Origin: an uncultured Polaribacter sp.
GTDB taxonomy: Bacteria > Bacteroidota > Bacteroidia > Flavobacteriales > Flavobacteriaceae
Assembly: GCA_943788865.1 (NCBI GenBank)
Contig: CALSRX010000001.1
Location: forward strand, 348,135-412,134
DNA: 64,000 nucleotides
Direction of reading: 5' to 3'
A program made the translations under genes and the position numbers. The notes below the pieces were generated by a model that saw only the letters and a program-made list of their open reading frames with translations, was not told the DNA's origin and did no database searches. This document shows positions 36,005 to 47,916 of the stretch, in pieces; position 1 is the first letter of the stretch, and each line of letters opens with the position of its first letter.

Positions 36005-37483
36005 TTGAATACCATAAAAAGTATCATACAAAAAAATCCCGCATTCGCTGTAGTATTTGGATTTCAAACTTTCCGATTTCTACTATTGCCATTTATGGGG
36101 TTGATGCCACAAGATGCGTATTATCATTTTTACGGAGAAAACTTATCGCTCTCGTATTTTGATCATCCAGGAATGATTGGTTACATATTAAGAGGGTTTA
36201 CTGAAGTATTTGGAAAAACAGTTTTTGTTGTGAAACTCGCAGATTTTGTTGTAACCTCCTTTACATTATTCAGTTTTCACAAATTAGCAGGATTATTTTT
36301 ATCAAAAAATAAAGCATTACGAGCTTTGGTTTTAATCAGCTCAACCATATTTGTTTCTATAGTATCGTTTAACTCTACCCCAGATGTTCCGTTGTTGTTA
36401 TTTTGGACTTTATCATTGATTAGCTTGTATAAAGCAATTTTTAATAACCAAAAATGGCAATGGATTTTAGCAGGGGTTTTTATGGGATTGGCTTTTGACA
36501 GTAAGTATACTGCCTTGCTATTGCAAATAGGCTTGTTAGCGTTTTTAGTGTTTTCTAATCCATACAGAAAGCTTTTAATTTCTCCTTGGTTATGGTTTTC
36601 ATTGGTCATTTCTGTCTTGATTACCTTTCCGGTTTGGTGGTGGAACTATCAAAATGAATTTGCTTCGTTTGCTTTTCAAGGATCAAACAGAACAGTAGTA
36701 ATTTCAGAATTTAAAATTTATCATGAATATTTTTTCGGTGCCATCGGACATCAATTACTGCTATTAATACCCGTTTTATTTGCTGTTTTTATCACTTTTA
36801 CCTTTAAATATATAAAAAGAGCATTTCTAAAATTTAAACTTCCAAAGTCCAAAACGTTATTCTTACTTGCATTTTTTGCTCCAACTTTTGTTGGGTTTTT
36901 TATCATAACACCAATTTATTGGGTAAAATTAAATTGGATGATGCCTGCTTATATTACAGGAATTATAATAGCTGGAATGATTATGAGTAAGAAGTTGATA
37001 AAAGCTCAAATAATTACAGCTATTCTAGTTCATGTATTAATTGCCGTACAAATTTTATTTTATTTAGTTCCAATTAAAAGTGATGATACTTGGATTGGAT
37101 GGAAAGAATTAGCTATTGAAACCAAAAAATTGCAAGAACAATACCCTAACACCTTTGTTTTTGCTAATGATGGTTATAAAACATCTGCTGTGTTAAATTT
37201 TTTTATGGACGAGAAAATATATGCACAAAACATCATTGGACTTCAAGCATTGCATTTTGATTACGTTGGAGATGACTTGTCTTTATTAAACAACAAAGAT
37301 GCTATTTTTTTAGATTCAGACACCGATTTCGACAACCTTGACAAGAAAGGAAAAATCCATCCAAGGCTATCAAACTATTTTAAGAATATTATTGAATTAG
37401 AGCCAATTATCATAAAACGAAACGAAAAAGACGTTCGTAAGTTTTGGGTATTCTACTGCACTAATTATCAGTATAAAAAATAA
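36005..37483 (+). CDS. Glycosyltransferase family 39-like membrane protein (ArnT/PMT type)
   Basis: A 492-residue integral membrane protein with about ten hydrophobic segments, of the ArnT/dolichyl-phosphate-mannose-type GT39/GT83 superfamily that transfers a sugar from a lipid carrier. The first periplasmic loop MGLMPQDAYYHFYGENLSLS carries the acidic residues expected of the catalytic site, followed by SYFDHPGMIGY, which matches the family motif. STPDVPLLLFWTLSLI lies in a later segment and the C-terminal third is soluble. The start is TTG at 36005. It follows trmD by 39 nt and precedes rplS; the acceptor is unknown. Confidence 0.85.
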   Translation: MNTIKSIIQKNPAFAVVFGFQTFRFLLLPFMGLMPQDAYYHFYGENLSLSYFDHPGMIGYILRGFTEVFGKTVFVVKLADFVVTSFTLFSFHKLAGLFLSKNKALRALVLISSTIFVSIVSFNSTPDVPLLLFWTLSLISLYKAIFNNQKWQWILAGVFMGLAFDSKYTALLLQIGLLAFLVFSNPYRKLLISPWLWFSLVISVLITFPVWWWNYQNEFASFAFQGSNRTVVISEFKIYHEYFFGAIGHQLLLLIPVLFAVFITFTFKYIKRAFLKFKLPKSKTLFLLAFFAPTFVGFFIITPIYWVKLNWMMPAYITGIIIAGMIMSKKLIKAQIITAILVHVLIAVQILFYLVPIKSDDTWIGWKELAIETKKLQEQYPNTFVFANDGYKTSAVLNFFMDEKIYAQNIIGLQALHFDYVGDDLSLLNNKDAIFLDSDTDFDNLDKKGKIHPRLSNYFKNIIELEPIIIKRNEKDVRKFWVFYCTNYQYKK

Positions 37484-37517
37484 TTACCTGAATTCTTTTT
37501 TTTAGTAAAATATTTCA

Positions 37518-37596
37518 TAAATTTGCAACCTCAAAATTAACCTCTGACGAAAAAATCGTGAAAGTTGGTTCTTGAAAAACCATAAATAAAATAAAA
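37518..37596 (+). promoter_or_regulatory. rplS promoter box (TAAATTTG) and possible L19 autoregulatory leader
   Basis: The -7 box TAAATTTG is at 37518-37525. The following leader of about 65 nt has overlapping pairing options: AACC near 37538 can pair with GGTT near 37568, and that GGTT can instead pair with AACC near 37580. A small ACGA/TCGT hairpin lies inside. Such alternatives suit ribosomal-protein autoregulation. Leaders for L19 have been proposed in flavobacteria, but I cannot confirm a match. Confidence 0.4.
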
Positions 37597-37947
37597 ATGG
37601 AATCTTTAATAAAATTTGTACAAGACGAGTTTGTAACAAAAAACGAAAACCCAGAATTTTCTGCTGGTGATACTATTACAGTATACTACGAAATTAGAGA
37701 GGGAGATAAAGTTAGAACTCAGTTTTTTAGAGGAGTTGTTATTCAACGTAAAGGAACTGGATTGTCTGAAACTTTTACAATCAGAAAAATGTCTGGAACT
37801 GTTGGAGTTGAGCGTATTTTCCCAGTGAATTTACCTTCTATTCAAAAAATTGAAGTAAATAAAAGAGGAAAAGTAAGAAGAGCTCGTATCTTTTACTTTA
37901 GAGGTCTTACTGGTAAGAAAGCAAGAATTACTGAGAAAAGAAGATAA
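37597..37947 (+). CDS. rplS: 50S ribosomal protein L19
   Basis: Ribosomal protein bL19 (116 aa, normal length) located at the 30S-50S interface of the ribosome. The segments ESLIKFVQDEFVTKNENPEF, FSAGDTITVYYEI, RTQFFRGVVIQRKGTGLSET and TFTIRKMSGTVGVERIFPVN are diagnostic, and it ends RARIFYFRGLTGKKARITEK. It has its own -7 box and a leader of about 70 nt. A strong hairpin terminator follows 23 nt after the stop, so it is expressed as a single gene or as the end of a trmD transcript. Confidence 0.98.
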   Translation: MESLIKFVQDEFVTKNENPEFSAGDTITVYYEIREGDKVRTQFFRGVVIQRKGTGLSETFTIRKMSGTVGVERIFPVNLPSIQKIEVNKRGKVRRARIFYFRGLTGKKARITEKRR

Positions 37948-37970
37948 TTCTCTTTTACCAAAACTATATA

Positions 37971-38004
37971 AAAAAAGCGTTGTGATTTTCACAACGCTTT
38001 TTTT
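37971..38004 (+). terminator. Rho-independent terminator after rplS
   Basis: GCGTTGTGA pairs with TCACAACGC around a TTT loop (37977-37997), extended by flanking A and T runs. It is a strong intrinsic terminator. Confidence 0.9.
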
Positions 38005-38064
38005 AATGAACAAATGTTCATAAAGTGTGTTGATATCATGTTGATTACTAATTAGTTAAAATTA

Positions 38065-38094
38065 TTGCTTTTTAAAAAAAGTATACTATATTTG
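38065..38094 (+). promoter_or_regulatory. Full Bacteroidota-type promoter (TTG-19-TATATTTG)
   Basis: TTG at 38065-38067, a 19-nt spacer, and TATATTTG at 38087-38094. This is the best complete -33/-7 promoter I see in the window, and no convincing protein start follows it. Confidence 0.65.
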
Positions 38095-38098
38095 AAAT

Positions 38099-38544
38099 GT
38101 AGAAACGAAGTAACATTCTATTTAATCGCAAGAACAAGCATAATGTTACATCGAAGAAACAATAAAGTAACGTTCTTTATCATCGTTTTTCATAAACAAA
38201 GTAAAAATGATTTACAGCAATGATAATTCATTTTTAGAGCTCGAGAAAAATTCTCTGTAAAAAGAGGACAAAGCGGAAGTTCAAGATCAAAGCGCATGCA
38301 ATGATTTCTTTACCTTTGAAAAACATTTCGAATTGTCAACATTGGTAACATATATACAAAATGTGTAAATGGTACTAGACAATTCAACAACTGAAATAAA
38401 AGAAGTTAATTTTTTATTGAGGAATAGCTGTTCACAGGTTGGGCAACTACTTGTAAAGCGTTGTAGGTATACAGCAGGATTAACGGAAAGTATTTCAAAG
38501 AAGCCATATCATAACAAGCAATTGTTGGATATGGCTTTTATTTT
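38099..38544 (+). ncRNA. Candidate non-coding transcript of about 440 nt, bounded by promoter and terminator
   Basis: Transcription from the promoter at 38065-38094 would start near 38099. It would stop at a hairpin AAGCCATATC/GATATGGCTT (38501-38510 with 38528-38537) followed by TTATTTT. Within it, GTAACATT and AATGTTAC (about 38110-38150) form an inverted repeat and a related GTAACGTT occurs near 38180. No ORF of good coding quality spans it; the longest one runs straight through the terminator. It does not look like tmRNA (no CCA end), RNase P RNA or SRP RNA. It fills the 739-nt rplS-icd gap. An old, decayed gene is the alternative. Confidence 0.45.
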
Positions 38545-38644
38545 CAGTAACAAATTCTATTTTTTCTCGATATTATTTATCAATTTCACATTTATTATGC
38601 TGTATTATTAATAATTTGATAGAAATTTTCTCACCATTAATCAC

Positions 38645-38652
38645 TAAATTTG
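38645..38652 (+). promoter_or_regulatory. -7 promoter box (TAAATTTG) of icd
   Basis: Perfect TAnnTTTG match, 33 nt before the icd ATG. A TTTG at 38615-38618 is 26 nt upstream, rather far for a -33 element. Confidence 0.55.
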
Positions 38653-38661
38653 CTGCTCTAA

Positions 38662-40911
<2,250 letters not shown>

Positions 40912-40930
40912 AAAATATATGTATTATTTA

Positions 40931-40961
40931 AAGGCGATGTAATTTATACATCGCCTTTTTT
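40931..40961 (+). terminator. Rho-independent terminator after icd
   Basis: AAGGCGATGTA pairs with TACATCGCCTT around a short loop, followed by a T tract, 20 nt after the icd stop. Confidence 0.9.
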
Positions 40962-40964
40962 ATT

Positions 40965-40972
40965 TATTTTTG
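40965..40972 (+). promoter_or_regulatory. -7 promoter box (TATTTTTG) placed 4 nt before the murQ start
   Basis: Perfect TAnnTTTG match directly behind the icd terminator. Its final G is 4 nt from the murQ ATG, the same spacing as at trmD, predicting a leaderless mRNA. Confidence 0.55.
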
Positions 40973-40976
40973 GTTC

Positions 40977-41795
40977 ATGAGCTTCATTAAAACGACAGAA
41001 CAAGATTCTAATTACAATCACTTAGAAAAAATGAGCGCTTTGGAATTGATACAAAATATCAATAAAGAAGATAAAACAGTTGCTTTAGCTGTTGAAAAAG
41101 TGATTCCAGAAATAACAGCCTTAACTTCACTAATTACAGAGAAACTAAAAAATGGTGGTCGGTTATTTTATTTAGGCGCAGGCACAAGTGGTCGATTAGG
41201 TATATTAGACGCTTCTGAATGTCCACCTACATTTGGCGTTCCACATGAATTGGTTATTGGAATAATTGCTGGTGGTGATACCGCTATAAGAAAAGCGGTT
41301 GAAAATGCTGAAGATTCTACAACTCAAGGATGGATAGATTTACAGCAACATCACATATCTAAAAAAGATGTAGTTGTTGGAATTGCTGCATCTGGTACTA
41401 CACCTTATGTAATTGCCGCATTAGAAGCTTGCAACAAACAACATATTGTTACAGGTTGTATCACTTGTAACAAAAACAGCCCCTTGTCAAAGGTTGCTAA
41501 GTTTCCTATTGAAGTGATTGTTGGTCCAGAATTTGTAACTGGAAGTTCAAGAATGAAGGCTGGTACAGCACAAAAAATGGTGCTAAATATGCTAACAACA
41601 GCTACAATGATATCACTCGGAAAAATAAAAGGCAATAAAATGGTGGATATGCAACTATCTAACGATAAACTAGTAAATCGAGGAATTGATATGTTAGCAA
41701 ATGAGCTTAATATAGACAAAGTAACTGCTGCAAAATTATTAGACAAATATAAGAATGTTAGAACCGCAATTTTAAACTATCAAAATGAGCATTAA
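40977..41795 (+). CDS. murQ: N-acetylmuramic acid 6-phosphate etherase MurQ
   Basis: Cleaves the lactyl ether of MurNAc-6-phosphate to give GlcNAc-6-phosphate and lactate, a step of cytoplasmic peptidoglycan recycling. The 272-residue protein starts with the conserved KTTEQDSNYNHLEKMSALEL, so the ATG 4 nt after the promoter box is genuine. The SIS sugar-phosphate site is YLGAGTSGRLGILDASECPP, and ASGTTPYVIAALE and TGSSRMKAGTAQKM complete it. The next gene starts 10 nt inside its end. Together with the NagZ-like fusion at 27.8-30.8 kb it points to active wall recycling. Confidence 0.95.
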   Translation: MSFIKTTEQDSNYNHLEKMSALELIQNINKEDKTVALAVEKVIPEITALTSLITEKLKNGGRLFYLGAGTSGRLGILDASECPPTFGVPHELVIGIIAGGDTAIRKAVENAEDSTTQGWIDLQQHHISKKDVVVGIAASGTTPYVIAALEACNKQHIVTGCITCNKNSPLSKVAKFPIEVIVGPEFVTGSSRMKAGTAQKMVLNMLTTATMISLGKIKGNKMVDMQLSNDKLVNRGIDMLANELNIDKVTAAKLLDKYKNVRTAILNYQNEH

Positions 41796-42024
41796 TACAG
41801 ATTTATTTAGCAAAGGAATAAAGCAATTACTCCTTTTAATTTTACTGTTAATAGTATCACCCATTTCTTTAAACATTGCTTTTAAAGCCTTAAACAAAAT
41901 GGAAGAAACTATGTGGCTTGCCTATTTAATTTTAGCCATTGCAACAATCTTATCTGTTTTTACCATTATATTGGCTTTTAAAACATTTAAAACCTTTTTA
42001 GACGGATTGTTTAATAAAAAATAA
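41785..42024 (+). CDS. DUF6095 family membrane protein
   Basis: A 79-residue protein with two membrane segments (LLLLILLLIVSPISLNIAF and WLAYLILAIATILSVFTIILAF) and a basic C-terminal end (KTFKTFLDGLFNKK). I recognise the DUF6095 family of Flavobacteriaceae; the function is unknown. It overlaps the murQ end by 11 nt, and its stop directly abuts the TTG start of the ATP-grasp gene, so all three are likely co-transcribed. Confidence 0.8.
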   Translation: MSINTDLFSKGIKQLLLLILLLIVSPISLNIAFKALNKMEETMWLAYLILAIATILSVFTIILAFKTFKTFLDGLFNKK

Positions 42025-43077
42025 TTGAGCTCTAAAAAATACATACACAAGTTATTGAAATGGGAATATTGGCCAACGTTAATGTTTTACGTTCCAAATA
42101 TACCGTTTGCTTTATACCATGCTTTAAAAGCAAAAAATTTGGTTTTTTACACAGCTGTTAACCCTACGATAGAAAACTCTGGAATTGGTACAGAATCCAA
42201 ATTTAAAACCATGCAATTGATTCCAGAGAAATATTTGCCGATAACCATTTTTCATAAAGCAAATTCAGATTGCACAGAAACTATCAATAAAATCAACCAA
42301 AGCAACATATCTTATCCTTTAATTGCAAAACCCGATGTTGGTTTTAGAGGTTTACTCGTTAAGAAAATTGCATCAGAAAATGAATTGAAAAATTATCTAG
42401 AAAAATATCCTATAGATATTTTAATTCAAGAGTTTTTAACTGAACAAAATGAATGCGGAATTTTCTATCTTCGGTTTCCAGATAACCAATCGGGGAAAAT
42501 AACTTCTATTACCCTCAAAGAATTCTTACATGTTGTTGGTGACGGAAAACACACGTTGAAAGAGCTTGTTATTTTAGATAAGCGAGCGAAAAACTACCTA
42601 GAAATTGTTAAAATGAATGCTCACGTTTCTTTTAATGCCATTATTAAAAATGGTGAAAGAGTTCAGCTTTCAGATATTGGAAATCATTCTAAAGGGACTC
42701 AATTTATTAATGGAAATCATTTAATTTCAAAAAAACTAGAAGAAACCATTACCCTTTTAAACAAACAAGTCAATGGTTGGTTCTACGGCAGAATAGATAT
42801 TAAATACAACTCCTTTGAAGAGTTAGAAAACGGAAAATTCAAGATTTTAGAACTCAACGGAATTTTAGCAGAACCAACCCATATTTATGATTCGACTAAA
42901 ACAAGCTATCTACAAGCTTTAAGAGAAATGCGTTCACACTGGAAACAACTATATAAAATTGCCAGGATAAATCACGATCAAAAAAAGGTTCCGTATCGAT
43001 CTACAATTGGGTTATTAAAAGACGTAAAAGGATTGAATAAGTACACCAAAAGCATAAAAAAACTTAATAGATTTTAA
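42025..43077 (+). CDS. ATP-grasp domain protein (D-Ala-D-Ala ligase-like)
   Basis: A 350-residue cytoplasmic ATP-grasp enzyme that probably joins a carboxylate to an amine using ATP. The nucleotide-binding half contains YPLIAKPDVGFRGLLVKKI (glycine-rich loop) and DILIQEFLTEQNECGIFY. The Mg-binding end is KFKILELNGILAEPTHIYD, with the usual Glu and Asn. The N-terminal 90 residues (WEYWPTLMFYVPNIPFALYH) differ from true Ddl enzymes, so the name ligase is safer than Ddl. The start is TTG immediately after the DUF6095 stop. The papain-like DUF6695 gene follows, an association seen in peptide-modifying systems. The substrate is unknown. Confidence 0.8.
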   Translation: MSSKKYIHKLLKWEYWPTLMFYVPNIPFALYHALKAKNLVFYTAVNPTIENSGIGTESKFKTMQLIPEKYLPITIFHKANSDCTETINKINQSNISYPLIAKPDVGFRGLLVKKIASENELKNYLEKYPIDILIQEFLTEQNECGIFYLRFPDNQSGKITSITLKEFLHVVGDGKHTLKELVILDKRAKNYLEIVKMNAHVSFNAIIKNGERVQLSDIGNHSKGTQFINGNHLISKKLEETITLLNKQVNGWFYGRIDIKYNSFEELENGKFKILELNGILAEPTHIYDSTKTSYLQALREMRSHWKQLYKIARINHDQKKVPYRSTIGLLKDVKGLNKYTKSIKKLNRF

Positions 43078-43111
43078 TATTATAAAAAGTAATTTCATTT
43101 TTCATAACTTG

Positions 43112-44118
43112 ATGAATTTAGAACAAAAAAAAGAATTATCGAAGACGCAGTAATAGTCATATTATCTTTTCCAGACACCATAGTTAGACCAGCATATTGG
43201 GAGCTTTCTAGTAAAATTTGGCCAAAAATTGGTATTGGAAATAAGCATGCCATCCAAGCTGGTCATTGTGCACTTTTATTGATTAAAAAAAATGAATCCA
43301 AAATTCATTATTTTGATTTTGGGAGGTACATTACAACTTACGGATCGGGTCGCGTGAGATCTGTAGAGACAGATCCAGAAGTATATATCCCTATCAATGC
43401 TGAATTTAAAAATGATGAATTAATAAACTTAAAAGAAATTTTATTGTGGCTAGAAAAACACCCAGACAAAACACATGGAAATGGTCGGTTAATTGCTAGT
43501 GTCAATAATAAAATCAACTATCAAAATGCCATCTGTTTTATTCAGAACTTAATTGATAAAAAAGAGGTGCCTTATGGTGCCTTTGTAAAAAAAGGAACTA
43601 ACTGTGCAAGGTTTGTTACAGATACCATTATTAATTCTTGCACTAATAAAAAGATCATTTTAAAATTAAAAAGCTCATATATTCTTACACCAAGTCCAAT
43701 AGGAAACACTTTAAAAGGGAAAACTTTAGATCTCGTATATATAGTTAAAAATCAAATAGTTAAAAAATATAAAAATAGATCCATCTTAAAGGAATATAAA
43801 ATGACTTTCTTCACTAGGTTTGATAATGAATTGAATTTAATTGGAACTGAATTACCAGACAAAGAAAAATTTAATTTAAAGAATGCAACCTGGCTTTCTG
43901 GCATTGGTAGTGGAGCTTGGTTTAAAATCGAAAATAAACTCAACGAAAAAAATTATAAAATTGTTAGATATAGTTATACTGGAGATAAAGATTTCGAAGC
44001 ATTATTTACTGTAAACAAATCGTGTTTTAATCATCAGAAAGAACATCAATTTGTCCACCCAACAAATTGTAAAGAAATAGTTATCAAGCAGAATAACATA
44101 ATCTATACTTTTAAATAA
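43112..44118 (+). CDS. DUF6695 family protein (permuted papain-like), with a probable single-base frameshift near the start
   Basis: A protein of about 335 aa. The continuous frame runs from 43108 with no normal start codon, while ATG 43112 lies in another frame. One extra A in the A8 run at 43125-43132 would join MNLEQKKRIIEDAVIVILSF to FPDTIVRPAYWEL. Conserved parts are QAGHCALLLIKKN (His), HYFDFGRYITTYGSGRVR, HGNGRLIASVNNKIN and GTNCARFVTDTI (Cys). A His preceding the Cys is the order of circularly permuted NlpC/P60 or YiiX-like cysteine hydrolases, so amidase or peptidase activity is plausible. It follows the ATP-grasp gene by 34 nt. Confidence 0.75.
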
Positions 44119-44218
44119 AACAATTAAGGTTTCTTTTTCGTGTTCATTTTTTATCTAATCGTGATTTTTTTGTAATTTGGAACTAATAAAAAAGATAAAT
44201 TTTTCTCTATTTTTCTCT

Positions 44219-47200
44219 ATGAAAAACAACACCTATTTATTGTTTAAATTCATACTGAGCTATATTTTAGTTTTTTACACAACTAATTCTTATAGCTATG
44301 AAAACTCAAATACTGCATTTTCTATAATTCAAACTTCAATTAACAACTATACAATTCAAGGAAAAACTATTGATAAAAAAACTGGAGAAACCATTCCGTT
44401 TTGCAGTATTACTTTAGATGGAACACAAACAGGAACGTCGAGTAACGAGTTAGGAGAATTTGAAATTAAAGTTGATACTTTACCCGCAAAGCTGGTTTTT
44501 CATCACGTAAGTTATCAAAAACAGTTTGTCATTATTACTGATTCTAAGAAAGAAATTGTTGTACAACTTTCTCCTTTAGTAAACATCTTGGATGAAGTTG
44601 TTATAGAAAACTCAAAAAACAAAACAGATTTACACGCAATAAATCTTGCTAAAAAAGCTTTTAAAAAATTACACTTTTTATCACTTAGTAAGAAAAAATT
44701 TGGAAAAGCATTTTATCGTCAAAAAACTAAAAGCGACAACACTTATACCGAGTTTTCAGAAATTATTTTTGATATAAGATATGATTTAAACGGAATTAAT
44801 AATTGGGGGATTTTAGAAGGAAGGTATGCTTTAAAAGAAGCAAGTATAAATAATAAAAACTTTACTCGATTATCTCAAATATTAAAATCTTTTCAACCAG
44901 ATACCGATGATCTTATTTTTCCTCTACATAAAAAATTAGAAGAATTTTATGATGTTAGGATTGTAGATGTATTTAAAGATAAAAATGATAGAATAACTGT
45001 TTTAAGTTTTAAACCATACAAATATATTAAAACTCCTATTTTTATTGGAGAAGCATACATAAACTCTACCACAGATGAATTACTTAAAATTTTCTGGAAC
45101 CATTGTAAAAGACGATTTTGAATTTATAAAATTTACTGATAAAAATGCTCATAAAGAAAATTACGAGCTTTCATTTGATATTACGTTTAAGAAAACAACT
45201 AATGAAGAAGTTGTAATTGATTATATAAAAGTAGATCAAACTTTTGATTACTTTAAGGATGAAAAAAATTTTAACAAAAATAACAACTACTTCAAATCTT
45301 ACTTTTTTTGAATATTACACACCAACTTCAAGAAAAAAACTGGGAGGTCAATTTAATCAAAATGATAGCGATTGGCAAAAGTTAAATAAAATAGCCTACA
45401 ATAAAGAGTTTTGGGAAAACAATCCTATTGTAAAAAGAACTCCTGTTGAAAAAGAAGTTATTGCAGCTTTTGAACAAAACAATGCATTTGAATCAATTTT
45501 TATCAATAGCAGAAATCAGATTTCTAGTTTACAAACTAAATTAAGCGACGATCCTTTTATTCTAAACTTTGACAAATTAACGAGGAAGTTTAACAGCTAT
45601 AATCCAACTGAAAAAGTATACTTACATACAGATAAAAACTAATTTATTTGCAGGAGATTCCTTAAGATTTAGTGTTTATGTTACTTTAGGTTCTTTCTTA
45701 AATTATTCTCAAGCAAGTTATACTTTAGAAGTAGAATTAGTTGATAAAAACCAAACTATTGTTGCAGCTCAAACATTGCTTTTAGACAAAGGTACATCTA
45801 ACGGAGTTATTAATATTTCTGAAAAAATACCAGAAGGCAATTACCAATTAAGAGCTTATACCAATTGGATGAGAAATTTTGACTCAGAATTTTTCTACAA
45901 AAAAAATATCAAAATTTCTAGCAAATATATTGTCGCTAAAAAAGAAATAACAAATAACAAAATTGATTTACAGTTTTTTTCCTGAAGGAGGAAATGCTGT
46001 AGCAAATCTTTTGGGAAGAGTTGCTTTTAAAGCCATTGGCAATGATGGATTTTGGCAGAGAAATAAAAGGAAAAGTCTTTGACTCTAAAAGAAAACAGGT
46101 TGCATCAATACAATCAAATAAAGACGGAGTTGGAGTTTTTAACTTTAAGCCTGTTTCTGGTGAATCATATCATGTAGAATTAAGTGATAAATCAACATAT
46201 CCACTAACAAAAATCAGTAATATTGGTTACACCATGTTGGTTAATAACTTAAATATAGAAACTATTAAAGTTAGGATTCAAGCTAGTCAAATTTTTAAAG
46301 GGAGTTATTTTTATTTGATTGGTCAAATGCAAAATGCAAAGTACTTTCAAGGCAGATATTTATTTGACAATAAACCTTTTGTAAACATAGAAATTCCAAA
46401 AAACAAAGTTCCTAGCGGAATTTTAACACTTACTCTTTTTGATAAAGACATGAAACCTTGGGCAGAACGTTTGGTGTTTATAAACAATCAAAACGAATTA
46501 ATTATCAATACCAGTTTTGATGAAAGTAAGCTTTTTAGAAAAAGGGGAAGTTTCTGTAAACATTAATGTTACAGATCCTGAAGGAAAACCCAATTGAAAC
46601 CAATTTATCTGTTGCGTTAACAGATTTAAACAAAACTCAAAAAGACAACAACAGTTCTAATATTCTTAGTTATTTTTTACTAGAATCAGATTTAAAAGGA
46701 CATATTGAAAATCCAAATCAATATTTTAAAGATGAAGAAAGAGCTACGGCTTATAATTTAGATTTTGTGATGTTAACTAATGGATGGAGAAGATTTAATT
46801 GGCAAAAAATGCAAAAACAATCAATTTGATTCTATAAAAAAACACTCTTTCTTAAAAGGAATTAATATTACTGGAATTGTAAAAAACAAACAAAATAAGA
46901 TACTTGCAAATACATCCATAAATATGATTGCAAAATCTAAAAGTGGCGTTAGCATTCATAGAGCTACAACCAAAAGCGATGGTAGCTTTACAATTGATGA
47001 TATATTTCATGTAGGTAAAACACAGATAGCATTTAATGGATTTAATGCAAATAGAAAACCAATTGATATTAATGTTACTTTAAAAAAACAATTAAAATCT
47101 GGGTATAATTTAGCAATGACACCTCATCATAATGAAATCAGTCAAAATGGAGCAAAAATCATTCTTACAAAAAATCAAATTACAAATCTTCAAGATTTAA

Positions 47201-47915
47201 ACTTTGATGATTCAACTCTATTAAACGAAGTAGAAATTAAAGGAAGAGTAACTAGAAAAAAAGCATCCCGATCTGCTTACAATCTTAAACCAGATGAAAC
47301 TGTTTTTATGAAGGAAAATGATGAGGATTTTGTTCAAGTTTTAAATAGATCTGCTGGATTAAACAGTTATTGGTAGCGGGAGAAGCGCAAGAGTTAGCAT
47401 TAGAGGTTTTGGAAGTCCGTTGTGGGTTTTAGATGGTGTGCCATTAAATCCACATGTTCCACATCCCAAAAAAACAGCAACTGCAAACCCAATTCCTTCT
47501 CCAACAATGGATGTTGCTGGTCCAGTTCCTGATGTAATTGCTAATCTAGATACTGACAATATTGAAAGAATGGAAATATTAAAAGGAGGAAAAGCTGCTA
47601 TTTATGGAGCAAGAGGGAATAATGGTGTCATTTTAATTTACACAAAAAATGGAAGTAACACCTATCAAAGAATTAGCTCTCCAGAATTTACGGTAACTGG
47701 TTTAATTGAAAAAGAGAATATTATAAACCAAGTTTCAAGTCAATCAAAAAACTAAAGTGATACGAGTACTTTATATTGGAATCCAAATATTCGTACAGAT
47801 AAAAATGGAAACGCTACCTTTAAGTTTATAAATAACACCAATCAAATTCAATTATCAATTGAAGGGTTATCAAACATATGGAAATCCTGGGGTTTATTTA
47901 AAATCTTTTAAATAA
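44219..47915 (+). pseudogene. Barrel-less TonB-plug surface protein, copy 1, broken by many frameshifts
   Basis: If joined, the product has a signal peptide (KFILSYILVFYTTNSYS), a CarboxypepD_reg-like domain (GKTIDKKTGETIPFCSITLD, SNELGEFEIKV), a long middle region with the MG2-like mark EKVYLHTDK, and a TonB-receptor plug-like domain near the end (VSIRGFGSPLWVLDGVPL, MEILKGGKAAIYGARGNNGV). It then stops after about 60 residues without a beta-barrel. The frame changes at roughly 45.10, 45.26, 45.63, 45.97, 46.53, 46.81, 47.37 and 47.87 kb, mostly one extra base in an A or T run. An in-frame TAA occurs at about 47.756 kb. Sense coding between breaks is intact. Start 44219 is chosen for the signal peptide. 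Confidence 0.75.
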
Positions 47916-47916
47916 A

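Noticed and set aside
38369..38611. An 80-codon ORF in the rplS-icd gap
   Set aside because: It runs through the terminator hairpin, its product has no family resemblance, and its end is low-complexity hydrophobic sequence. I treat the region as a candidate RNA instead.
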